Shown in pieces: positions 56,063 to 64,000 of a DNA stretch of 64,000 bases. Source of the DNA: Aureococcus anophagefferens (lineage: Eukaryota > Sar > Pelagophyceae > Pelagomonadales > Pelagomonadaceae); the NCBI RefSeq assembly GCF_000186865.1, contig NW_008705561.1, positions 2,215,960 to 2,279,959 on the forward strand, in the 5' to 3' direction. A program made the position numbers and the translations under genes. Every line of letters starts with the position of its first letter. Position 1 is the first letter of the stretch. The notes below the pieces were generated by a model that was given only the letters and a program-made list of their open reading frames with translations, did not search any database and had not been told where the DNA came from.

Positions 56063-57517
56063 TTAGGCGAGGACGCGGTAGAGCGCGCGGAGGCCCGACG
56101 CGGCGACCTTGAAGGGCGCGAGCGCGAAGCAGGCGACGTCCTGGTAGAGCGACGACGCGAGGATGACCGCGGCGTCGACGGCGTAGTGGCCGACGAGCCG
56201 GGCCTTGGACGCGCCGCCGCCGGCGTCCTCCGCGCGGCGGACGACGACGAGCGCGAGCGCCGCGACGAGCGTCAGCGAGCTCAGGCAGAGGACGACGAGG
56301 GGCAGGCGGTGGAGCGCGAGCAGGTCGCCGACGATGGACGCGAGGGTCCGCGGGGGCCGCTTCGACCGCGGCGCGCGGGGAGGAGGTGAGGGGCTCCGGC
56401 GGCCGTCGTCGCACGCGACGCACTCGAGGCGGTCCGCGCCCCGGTAGGGGTTCGGCGGCGGCGGCGCCCGGCCGCCGTGGTGGAAGAGCGCGGACACGCG
56501 CAGCGGCGAAACCGCCGGCAACAAGCCCGCGGCCTCGCGGCTGTCGTCGTCCTCCGCGTTCACGACGTAGAGCGCCTCGTCGCGCTCCGCCGCGACGGCC
56601 CGGAGCCAGGAGAAGCGCGCCTCGGACCGGTCCTCGAGGTCGCGCAGGTCCACGAGGCGCGACGCCACGTCCAGGCTCTCGAGGCCCAGCGCGCCCGCGA
56701 GCGCGGCGCCGAGCGCGTACCAGAGGAAGCGCCACCAGAAGAGGACCAGCGTGCAGTGCAGCACCAGGAGCACGACGGACGTGAAGAAGGCGTAGCGCCT
56801 TAAATCCAGCGCCTCCGGCGACAGCGCCGCGTGCACGAGGGGCATGGCGTCGCGCCAGGACCGCGCCGCGTCGCGCCACGTCGCCGCGGACTCGAACCGC
56901 GCCGCGATCGCATATTCCGCGAGCGGCGCGTGCGCGAGCGACAGGACGCGCGACGCGCGCCAGAGCACGCGGCTCGGCGCGAAGGCCAGGCGGCAGCTCT
57001 CCGGCGCGCCCAGCGACGACGTCACGACGACCAGCGCCGCGCCGGAGAACCAGCGGAGCCGCGACGCCGCGCGCCGCGCCGCGGCCTCGACCGGCGCGCG
57101 CTCGTCGCGCCACCGCCGGGCCGCGGCCTCGACCTCGCGCCGCCGCAGCCGGGCGACGCGCCGCCGCTGGCACGCCGGCGCGTAGGCCAGGCCCAGGAAC
57201 CGGCCCCGGCCGCAGCAGTGGTCGCGCGCGGCCTCGGCGGCCAGCGCGCGCGCGACGCAGCGGTCCTCGGGGCTCGCGGCGCCGCGGGCTGCGGCCCAGG
57301 CGACGGCCGCGTCGCCGCGCGCCGCCCAGGCCTTCGACGCCCAGGCGCCCGTCGTGCCCGTCGCCCGCCAGCCCCGGCACACGCGCAAAGTCCGGCAGAG
57401 CGTGGGGTCGTCCAAAAAGTCGAAGACGTTCTCGAGGGCCCAGCGCGGCTGCTGCGAGCTCTCGCGGGGCGCGGCGAAGATCGCGTGCGAGTGGTTGGGC
57501 GGCGGCGGCGACGGCAT
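56063..57517 (-). CDS. F-box-like protein with membrane segments
   Basis: 484 residues. An F-box-like helix set (WALENVFDFLDDPTLCRTLRVCRGWRA) lies at about 26-55, followed by basic helices. Membrane helices are seen near 232-262 (FFTSVVLLVLHCTLVLFWWRFLWY) and 408-430 (LVVLCLSSLTLVAALALVVV), with a third candidate at the end. F-box proteins link targets to SCF ubiquitin ligases. Combination with membrane spans is uncommon and would place the ligase at a membrane. The F-box call rests on the N-terminal pattern only. Confidence 0.55.
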   Translation of the reverse strand: MPSPPPPNHSHAIFAAPRESSQQPRWALENVFDFLDDPTLCRTLRVCRGWRATGTTGAWASKAWAARGDAAVAWAAARGAASPEDRCVARALAAEAARDHCCGRGRFLGLAYAPACQRRRVARLRRREVEAAARRWRDERAPVEAAARRAASRLRWFSGAALVVVTSSLGAPESCRLAFAPSRVLWRASRVLSLAHAPLAEYAIAARFESAATWRDAARSWRDAMPLVHAALSPEALDLRRYAFFTSVVLLVLHCTLVLFWWRFLWYALGAALAGALGLESLDVASRLVDLRDLEDRSEARFSWLRAVAAERDEALYVVNAEDDDSREAAGLLPAVSPLRVSALFHHGGRAPPPPNPYRGADRLECVACDDGRRSPSPPPRAPRSKRPPRTLASIVGDLLALHRLPLVVLCLSSLTLVAALALVVVRRAEDAGGGASKARLVGHYAVDAAVILASSLYQDVACFALAPFKVAASGLRALYRVLA

Positions 57518-57662
57518 CGTTGCGCGAACGCGGCTGCTCTACGACCTCAAACGTTTTTGCATCGGAGCATCGGAGAAAGGGCAATCCGCGTCACCTTAGC
57601 GGCAACAACGACAAGGACGGCTAAGTGCCGTGCTGGATGCAGCTTCGGGGCAGCCTCGCACG

Positions 57663-58796
57663 ATGCCGAGTATTCCTCGCAGCTTCGGGCTGCTCGTCCT
57701 CTCGAGAGTCGTCGTTCCTCGGCCGCCGGACTGGCAAGACAAGCCCCCGCCGCCCGCGTGCGCTCCTCGCGCGTGCTCGGCCGAGGCGCGCGGCGGCTGG
57801 GAGTGCGGCGTCGTGATGGCCGTGGACAACACGTACTGGAACACGGTGAACGCGTTCGGGCGCTACGCGCGCGACTACATCCCCATGTACGAGGCGGACC
57901 TCGATCGCATGGGCATCCGCCACCTGCCCGTGGGCAGCGGCTGCCCCCTGTTCAAGCGGCCCTTTGGGAGCGACGACGAGCCCGCGTTCCTCACCCGCCT
58001 CAAGTGCGTGAGTGACCCCGAGCCCGACACGAACGACGGCTATTGCAACTGGGAGCAGGCCCACTACGACAGCACGCTGTCGGTGTCCGACGAGGCCGTC
58101 GCGCGCGGCTGCGCCGACGCGGAGATCGACTACATCTACACGGTGGACATGGACTCCGTCGAGGCGAACTGGGGCTACTGCGACGGGACCTCCGACGAGA
58201 TCTGCGTGCCCTGCGCGCCGTCCGAGGCCGAGCCGGCGCCGTCCTGCGACGCCGTCGCCGATCCCTGCGAGGAGCTCTTCGGGGCGACCTTCGCCGTCGG
58301 CGACGCGGTCTGCTGGGACAACTCGGAGTGCAAGCGCGCGCGCGGCAACGAGGACTGGTGCGGCCGCGTCGCCGACGGCAAGCGCTGCGTCTGGACGTCG
58401 GAGGCGACGGCCGCGCCGACGCCCGGGAGCGCCGTCGCGGCGCCGACGTCCGCGCCGGCGCGCGCGCCGACGCGCGCGCCGACGTCGACGCTCGCGACCG
58501 GCGCGACGACGGCGGCATCCGAGCCGACGACGACGGCGGCCGCCGCCGACGGCGACGACGGCGACGCGCTCACGGCGTCGGCGTCGCTGTACGTGCTCGG
58601 CGCCTGCATCCTCCTCGTCGGCGTCGCCATCGGCGTCGGCCTCTCCCGGCGCCTCAAATCGCGCCGCCGGCACATCGACGCCCACTGCGTCGAGCTCGCG
58701 GACGTCGCGACGAGGGTGGACCCACCCATGGCGGAGATCGTCAGCGTCAACCCCTTCGGCGAGAAGGAGGAGCTCATCATGCAGGCGCACTGCTAG
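57663..58796 (+). CDS. Type I membrane protein with Cys-rich ectodomain
   Basis: 377 residues from the ATG at 57663. A hydrophobic start (MPSIPRSFGLLVLSRVVVP) is followed by a Cys-containing ectodomain (GYCNWEQAHYD, GYCDGTSDEICVPC, DAVCWDNSECKRARGNEDWC). A Thr/Ala/Pro stalk (TAAPTPGSAVAAPTSAPAR), a membrane helix (LYVLGACILLVGVAIGVGL) and a basic then acidic tail follow. Similar stalks occur in the protease and tyrosinase genes here. No family recognised. Confidence 0.65.
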   Translation: MPSIPRSFGLLVLSRVVVPRPPDWQDKPPPPACAPRACSAEARGGWECGVVMAVDNTYWNTVNAFGRYARDYIPMYEADLDRMGIRHLPVGSGCPLFKRPFGSDDEPAFLTRLKCVSDPEPDTNDGYCNWEQAHYDSTLSVSDEAVARGCADAEIDYIYTVDMDSVEANWGYCDGTSDEICVPCAPSEAEPAPSCDAVADPCEELFGATFAVGDAVCWDNSECKRARGNEDWCGRVADGKRCVWTSEATAAPTPGSAVAAPTSAPARAPTRAPTSTLATGATTAASEPTTTAAAADGDDGDALTASASLYVLGACILLVGVAIGVGLSRRLKSRRRHIDAHCVELADVATRVDPPMAEIVSVNPFGEKEELIMQAHC

Positions 58797-58802
58797 CGAG
58801 CG

Positions 58803-58900
58803 AACAACCCCGTCCCTCGGCTCGCACACTAACAACCCCGTCCCTCGGCTCGCACACTAACACCCCCGCCCCTCAGCTCGCAAACTAACACCCCGTCCCC
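58803..58900. repeat. 28-bp tandem repeat, three and a half copies, supplying the Nudix stop
   Basis: Units AACAACCCCGTCCCTCGGCT... at 58803-58830, 58831-58858, 58859-58886 (slightly diverged) and a partial copy at 58887-58900. The stop codon of the minus-strand Nudix gene (58885-58887) and its last residues lie in the last copies, so the repeat has expanded from the convergent 3' ends. Confidence 0.92.
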
Positions 58901-59997
58901 CGCGCGGCCAGCGTCGCGAGCGCGAACAGCGCGCCGCGCGTGACGCCGCCGCCGCCGCGCGCCTGGGGCCAGATGCCCCGGAGGTCGTCGGCGGCGACGT
59001 CGACGGGGCCGCCGTCGGGCGCGCGCGCGTCGACGGCCGCGCCGGCCTCGAGGCCGAGCGCGTCGAAGACCGCGTCCGCGCCGTGGCACGGGGCCGGCGC
59101 GACCGGTAGGCGGAGCCAGACCGCGGCGTCGACCTCCGCGTCCGCGCCGCGCGGGCACCCGACGCGCGCGCCGCGGGGCAGCCGCGCGACGTAGTAGACG
59201 ACGAGGTGGTGGCGCCGGAGGCCGTCGGCGCAGCGGACCACGCTCTCCGGAAACGCGCTCTCCCACGCGCACAGGGGGACCAGCGCCGCCTCGTCGACCT
59301 CGAGGCCCGTCTCCTCGCGCACCTCGCGCGCCGCCGCCGCCGCGGAGCGCTCGCCCGGGTCCACGCCGCCGCCGGGCGGGACCCAGGCGCGCGGGAACGT
59401 CCTCATGAACGGCGACCGCCGCGTCAACAGCACGCGGTCCGCGCCGTCGTCGCCCCGCCGCACGACGAGCACGCAGGCGCCGAGGAGCAGCGACGGCGCC
59501 GCGCGCGCGTCGGCCCGCACCCGATCGCTCGGCGACGGCGTGCACCGCGCGGGGCACTGCGCCGCCGCGCCCCGCTCGAACTGGTGCGCGAGCGGGATCG
59601 ACGCGCACGACGCCGACGTCGCGGCGGCGACGGACACGGTGCCGTTCTCGCGCTGCCGCAGCTCGACGAGGCACGACTCGCAGAAGCCCAGCGACGCGTC
59701 GAGCTCCTCGCCGGCGGCCAGCTGGTCGAGCACGCAGATGTTGCCGCCTTCGAACGCCGCGCGCTGCGCTTCGCCGGCGCCGCTCGGCGCGACGACGTTG
59801 TGAAGCGCGGACATGCGAGAGGAAGTTTGGCGCGCCAGCAGTGGCGCGCGACTGCTGCGAGAGGAAGTTTGGCGCGCCAGCAGTGGCGCCGCGCGACTGC
59901 TGCGAGAGGAAGTTTGGCGCGCCAGCAACGGCGCCGCGCGACGAAGCACTAGGCACAGGGCGACTGTGGCGCGACGAGCGCGGAGCGCGTAGCTCAT
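58885..59997 (-). CDS. Nudix hydrolase
   Basis: 370 residues from the ATG at 59997, or 309 from the ATG at 59814. The Nudix box [26 protein letters not shown] fits Gx5Ex7REUxEExGU (about 210-233) and coordinates Mg2+ for hydrolysis of nucleoside diphosphates linked to X. An N-terminal region (70-150) has a zinc-like Cys pair (FCESCL). Between the two starts the DNA is a tandem repeat that encodes [14 protein letters not shown] three times; it is basic and Ser/Ala-rich, like a mitochondrial or plastid presequence if translated. Confidence 0.85.
   Translation of the reverse strand: MSYALRARRATVALCLVLRRAAPLLARQTSSRSSRAAPLLARQTSSRSSRAPLLARQTSSRMSALHNVVAPSGAGEAQRAAFEGGNICVLDQLAAGEELDASLGFCESCLVELRQRENGTVSVAAATSASCASIPLAHQFERGAAAQCPARCTPSPSDRVRADARAAPSLLLGACVLVVRRGDDGADRVLLTRRSPFMRTFPRAWVPPGGGVDPGERSAAAAAREVREETGLEVDEAALVPLCAWESAFPESVVRCADGLRRHHLVVYYVARLPRGARVGCPRGADAEVDAAVWLRLPVAPAPCHGADAVFDALGLEAGAAVDARAPDGGPVDVAADDLRGIWPQARGGGGVTRGALFALATLAARGTGC
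59815..59940. repeat. Three tandem copies of a 42-45 bp unit at the Nudix N-terminus
   Basis: Units beginning GAGAGGAAGTTTGGCGCGCC and ending GCGCGACTGCTGC follow each other between 59815 and 59940. Differences of 3 bp between units keep the Nudix frame open, consistent with selection for the extended N-terminus, or with chance. Confidence 0.85.
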
Positions 59998-60228
59998 GCA
60001 CTGCTCCTACCCCACATCGCACGCCGTTTGGGCCAGGGTTCACGATGTGTTCACGATGCCGCCAACATTGAAGACCACAGCAGCCCCACCTGACACCAAA
60101 AGCGGGGCCATCACGGGGTTAGACGCCGCGTTCTTCGGCTCCGGTGGAGGGAGCAGCCCCCCGGCGCGGCCGCGTTGCCCGGCGGGGCCCACGAGCCCCG
60201 CGACGCCCCGCGGGCGGCCCCGACGGCC

Positions 60229-61236
60229 ATGCGGGGCGCGTCCGTCCTGTCGCCGCTCCAGGCCCTCCTTTTTGCCGGCGCCGGCGCGGCGGCGACGTCC
60301 CTCGTCTTCCTCCAGCTCAACAAGACGAAGCGGAAGAAGCGCGAGAGCGTGGACCCGCGGCACCACGTGGACCCCGCGTTCCTCGTCGGCGGGCGCGCGA
60401 CGCTCGCGCGGCCGCACTGGCGCCGCTTCGAGGGCTTCTCGCGGCACAGCGTGCCCGGCGGCGGCTACGTCTGGCGCCTCGTGCTCACGGGCGGCCCCTG
60501 CGGCGGGCGGAGCTCGGCGATCAAGCACCTGAGCCAGGAGCTGAAGCGGCGGGGCGTCGACGTCTACGCGGTGCCCGAGGCGCCGACGACCTTGATCAAC
60601 GGCGGCTGCCGGCCGCCGCGCGTCTTCGACGGCGACGACGAGCCGTTCGATCACGCGGCGCCGCTGCCCCTGCCCCTGGTCCCCGGCGGCGACGACGCCG
60701 CCGGCGGGCCGCGGCTGCCGCCGCAACGGCCGCGCGCGCTCGACCAGCTCGCGGTCTTCGAGACGGGCCTCCTCCAGCTCCAGCTCCAGATGGAGCGGAG
60801 CTTCGTGAAGATCGCCCAGGCCACGGGGCGGCCCGCCGTCGTCGTCATGGACCGGGGTCTGCTGGACGCCGCGGCGTACCTGCCCCAGGACGGCGCGCAG
60901 TGGCGCGAGATTTTGGCGGACATCGGCGTCAACGAGCCCTACCTCCTCGGCCGCTACGACATGGTGCTCCACCTGCGCACGGCGGCGGCGGGCGCCGAGG
61001 CCCACTTCGACGACGCGCGGCTCTGCGGCCTCGGCGACGGCGACGGCCGCTACGACCGCCGCGGCGCGCTCGACCGCGCGATGGACCTCGACGGGCGCCT
61101 CGAGCGCGCCTGGCGGCGGCACCCGCGGCGCATCATCGTCGACAACGACAGCGCGGACTTCGGGTCCAAGCTCGGCGAGGTCCTCGGCCACGTCTCCAAC
61201 CTCGTCCAGCCGCCCGGGCCCGCGGGCATCTTGTGA
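60229..61236 (+). CDS. AAA_28/ttd14-like NTPase with N-terminal membrane helix and altered Walker A
   Basis: 335 residues from the ATG at 60229. A hydrophobic segment (ALLFAGAGAAATSLVFLQL, about 12-30) precedes the P-loop domain. Walker A reads TGGPCGGRSS (87-96), in which Arg94 replaces the usual Lys, and DRGLLDAAAY (from D208) is the lid or Walker B region typical of ttd14-like GTP-binding proteins. HLSQELKRRGVDVYAVPEAP completes the nucleotide fold. An N-terminal frame from the ATG at 60056 looks plausible but is in another phase. Function unknown; membrane anchoring is inference. Confidence 0.7.
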   Translation: MRGASVLSPLQALLFAGAGAAATSLVFLQLNKTKRKKRESVDPRHHVDPAFLVGGRATLARPHWRRFEGFSRHSVPGGGYVWRLVLTGGPCGGRSSAIKHLSQELKRRGVDVYAVPEAPTTLINGGCRPPRVFDGDDEPFDHAAPLPLPLVPGGDDAAGGPRLPPQRPRALDQLAVFETGLLQLQLQMERSFVKIAQATGRPAVVVMDRGLLDAAAYLPQDGAQWREILADIGVNEPYLLGRYDMVLHLRTAAAGAEAHFDDARLCGLGDGDGRYDRRGALDRAMDLDGRLERAWRRHPRRIIVDNDSADFGSKLGEVLGHVSNLVQPPGPAGIL

Positions 61237-61285
61237 GCCCCCTCTCTCTTTTTTCGTCTCCCCCCCTTCGTGCTGTTTAATGATG

Positions 61286-64000
61286 TCACCTCGGCTTCGC
61301 CGCGTCGTCGGTCTCCGGCGCGGGCTCCCCGAGGACGCCCGTCTGCGCGAGCGACGACGCGCGGCGCTTCGGCGGGAGCCGGTTCGCCGCGGGGTCGTGC
61401 TTGAGCTGCGTGTCGAGGATGAGGCGCGCGATGTCGTGGATGAGCAGCACGCCGACGAGGCGCCGGTTGTTGAGCACGTGGACGCGGTCGAGGTGGCCGT
61501 AGTCCGTGAGCGCCGCGTTCACCACGCAGCCGCCGATGGTGTGGTTGTGGCCCACGGCGCACCAGGGCTCCTCGTAGAGGTAGCGGAGCACCTGCTTGAC
61601 GGGCTCGCAGAAGAGGGCCGCGAGCGTGGTCGCCATTTTCTTCTCCACGACGGGCGTGCATTCGGCGTTCGGCGACTTCTCCTCCGGGCCGCTCTTGGCG
61701 ATGGCCATGAGCTTCATGCCCGCCTTCATGGCGCCCCAGCCGCCCGAATCGCGCCGCGCCGCCGCGAGGCCGCCCCCGAGGCCGCCGGCCTTGGCCCCGG
61801 GCGCCGCGGGCGCGCGCGGCTTCGGCGGCTCCGGCTCCGCGCGGTCGTTCACGTGCTTCAGGTCCATGACGAGCCGCAGCACGTCCGGCGTCAGCGCCCC
61901 GCAAAATAAACCGTCGTCGTCGACGACGGCCACGGCGGGCACGCGCTCCACGGCGAAGAGCACGAGCGCGCGCCAGAGCGGGTCCTCGTTCGACACGGTC
62001 CGCGGCATGCGCACCAGGCCCGCGCGCATGATGGGCGTGTGCCAGACCTCGCCCAGGAGCCGCGGCTCGAGGTGGAGCATGTTGAAGACGTCGCGGGGCG
62101 TCAGGATGGTCACGACGTCCTCCTTCTTGCACGCGATGGACTGGACGACGGGCACCATGATGTGGCCCTGCGCGATGGACTCGAGCACGTGGAAGGGCAT
62201 GCAGTCCAGGATCAGCGGGTGGGGCACGAGCTCGCCGCCGTGGCCCCGCCGCTCGCTGAACATCATGGGCACGCAGTTCTCCGCGAGCGCCGCGGGCAGG
62301 TGCGCCTCGAGGAACGCGACGGCCGCGAGGCACCTGGGCGGGACAAGGGTGATTCAACGTCGCTTCAACGTGAGTGTTCCGCGCGCGCGCGTTCCGGAAA
62401 AAGCATCCACGCTTCGAGACCGTTCCGAGAGATGATCGCTCGTCCAAAAATCAGCCGAAACGAGTGGAAAACGACCGAGATAGGAACCTTGGGAAGTTCG
62501 CGCTCTTTTCCTGCCCCGCGAGGCACTCGGCCGTCTCGGGCGCGTCCGCGTCGTCGTCCTTGTCGACCATGGCCTCCTTGCCGTAGGAGCTCTTGGAGCG
62601 CATGATGTTGCCCTTGGCGGACCGCCGCTTCTCCTCGCGCGTCATCTTCTCCTTGGCGCCCTTCTTCTTGCCCTTCTTGCCCTTCTTCTCCTTCTCCTCG
62701 CCCGAGGCCTCGCGCGACTTCGCGCGCGCCTCGAGCGCCTGGAGGGGGTTGATGATCTTCGGCGGCGGCGCGCCCTTGGGCGGCGGGCAGTCCTCCCAGA
62801 ACCGTTTTTTCGTGGCGGCGCACGCCGCGTCGACGCGGACGTCGCCGGCCTCCTCCATGGCGTCGAGGAGGCGGCTCACGACCTGGTCCAGCGCGTGCGC
62901 CGCGGAGACGACGCCGACGAGGGCGCCGCGGCGGATCAGGGGCATGGCGAGCTGCGACCGCTCCAGCAACGTAAACAGCGCGACGTAGACCGTGCCGTCC
63001 GCGAGCACGGGCGACTTGACGTCGACGGGGTCGTTCTCGAGGTAGTCGTCGATGGTGCCCATGAAGAGGGGCGGCCGGTGGCGCGCGAGGATGCCGCTGG
63101 GCCGCTCGCCCTCCTTCTCCTTGCGCTCCGCGGGCGCGTCGCGGTCGTCGCCGCCCTCGGCCTCGTGGCGCTCCGCGAGCTCCGCGACCTTGGCGCCCTC
63201 GGGCAGCTCGGCGTCCGACGAGTTCTCGCTCTCGGCCTCGTCCTCGTTCTCGTCCATGAGGGCCGCGTCGAGCGTGTGCATCGCCGCGAGGTCGAGCCGC
63301 TGCTCGCGGTGGCCGATGCGCGTCTCGTTTTTGCGGAGCGCGAGGACGCCGTCGATGTACTTGGCGATGTCGACGTCGTCCTGGCAGAGGTCCCAGAACT
63401 GGGCGAAGGTGAGGTACATGGACGCGCTCGGCTCCTTCTTCGACGCCGTGGACTGCATGTCCTTGGGGATCAACTTCGCGAGCGCGTCGATCGCGTCGCG
63501 CGCCTTGCCCTCGAGGGCGTTGATGTCGGGCATCTTCGTGCCCAGGGTCGCGCCGCAGGCGCCGGAGACGCTGATGAGCATCTCGGCGACGGCGCGCTGG
63601 CTCTGCTTGCCGCCGCGCGACGCGTAGAGCTCGAAGAGGAAGCCGAGGCACTGCTTCACGTCGCTGTCGCAGAGGAGGGCGAGCACGGAGAAGACCCAGG
63701 TCGCGTCGATGTGCTGGCCGCCGCCGCCGGAGCGCCAGCGCTGCATCTGGCCCGCGTCCTTGGCGACCTTGATGAGCGAGTTCCGCGCGCGGTGGAACGA
63801 CGACCGCGTGAGGTCGATCTCCGCCTCGCCGTCCGGGCTCGGCATGATGCCCTGGAGCCGCAGCGCCAGGGCCTCGGCGTCGGCCTTGGAGATGGAGTGG
63901 CGCTTGCGCTCGTGGCGCACGCGCCGCATGGCCGGCGCCTGCTCGAGCATGACCGCGTGCGCGGCGCGCTTGAACGTGGACCGCAGGTCGTCGCGCCGCG
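61286..64000 (-). CDS. CBS-domain protein, 5' partial, interrupted by introner 5
   Basis: Exon sequence 64000-62527 (still open at the window edge) and 62333-61286. The part from the ATG at 63950 reads MLEQAPAMRRVRHERKRHS, but the frame continues upstream. A helical region with LTFAQFWDLCQDDVDIAKYI could be EF-hand-like. CBS-type modules appear around VALFTLLERSQLAMPLIRRG-ALVGVVSA, then IACKKEDVVTILTPRDVFNM, VPAVAVVDDDGLFCGALTPD and LDRVHVLNNRRLVGVLLIHD. CBS pairs bind adenine nucleotides and regulate kinases, channels or enzymes. A Lys-rich linker (KKGKKGKKKGAKEK) separates the two halves. The introner lies in PETAE-CLAAVAF. Confidence 0.78.
62334..62518 (+). mobile_element. Introner element 5 (group B), inserted antisense, forms a GT-AG intron
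   Basis: 185 bp with the left end CTGGGCGGGACAAGGGTG and a right end whose complement is CGGGGCAGGAAAAGAGCG (an imperfect inverted repeat), flanked by CGAGGCAC (62326-62333 and 62519-62526). The gene is on the minus strand, so the duplication reads GTGCCTCG and supplies GT; the left end supplies CAG. Excision of 62334-62526 gives AECLAAV in frame. The right end has lost the CTG tip, which is not needed for splicing in this orientation. Confidence 0.9.

Noticed and set aside
58803..58886. Short tandem repeats as a CRISPR array
   Set aside because: Units are contiguous without unique spacers, and the genome is eukaryotic.

Overview
This window looks like compact nuclear DNA of a eukaryotic microalga with about 70% G+C. 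The genes are eukaryotic in type: a NAP histone chaperone, an AP2/ERF factor, coactosin-like repeats, a furin-like protease, CNG-type K+ channels and an F-box protein. At least seven introns are supported by reading frame. Five of them are short related elements with terminal inverted repeats and 8-bp target duplications. Elements of this kind (introner elements) are established in the pelagophyte Aureococcus anophagefferens, and the rest of the window fits such a stramenopile. That identification is inference. Three runs of N (7801-7850, 21806-22014, 40731-40780) mark assembly gaps, and four places look like one-base frameshifts or unresolved tiny introns.

Layout. 0-11.4 kb: partial METTL21-like methyltransferase, VTT/TVP38 membrane protein, STI1-repeat tail-anchored protein, a large IQ/coiled-coil/WW protein with introner 1, a J-domain/SAP protein and a multi-pass membrane protein. 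11.4-23 kb: K+ channel, GH20 hexosaminidase with introner 2, secreted furin-like protease with mucin-like and Cys-repeat tail, DEAH helicase. 23-34.4 kb: a single-chain AccD-AccA/pyruvate carboxylase-CT/biotin carrier protein, thioredoxin, triple coactosin-like protein, AP2/ERF factor, a GH17-like membrane protein without catalytic glutamates, a 2OG-Fe oxygenase, NAP. 34.4-41 kb: MFS carrier, histidine phosphatase with plastid-type presequence, second K+ channel, about 1.2 kb of unexplained sequence, an Ala/Pro-rich protein. 41-50.3 kb: secreted glycosyltransferase-like protein, coiled-coil protein, ACBP-ankyrin, M1 aminopeptidase, a 45-residue membrane protein, a coiled-coil protein with introner 4, tyrosinase. 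50.3-64 kb: serine carboxypeptidase with introner 3, UPF0193-like protein, disordered protein, NPPY methyltransferase, sulfotransferase, F-box membrane protein, type I membrane protein, Nudix hydrolase, AAA_28-type NTPase, and a CBS-domain protein with introner 5.

Genes mostly alternate in strand. Divergent pairs share 60-300 bp and convergent pairs often have stop codons only 3-16 bp apart. The genes are not an operon or pathway cluster.

Two observations stand out. First, the introner elements form two diverged but related groups, are spliced in either orientation, take the 5' splice site (GT or GC) from the target duplication, and keep a loop sequence whose flanking stem changes but still pairs. 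Second, the 1,276-residue biotin protein at 23.1-27.0 kb has the parts of a transcarboxylase (acetyl-CoA carboxyltransferase, pyruvate carboxyltransferase, biotin carrier) with no biotin carboxylase, suggesting ATP-independent exchange between oxaloacetate and malonyl-CoA.
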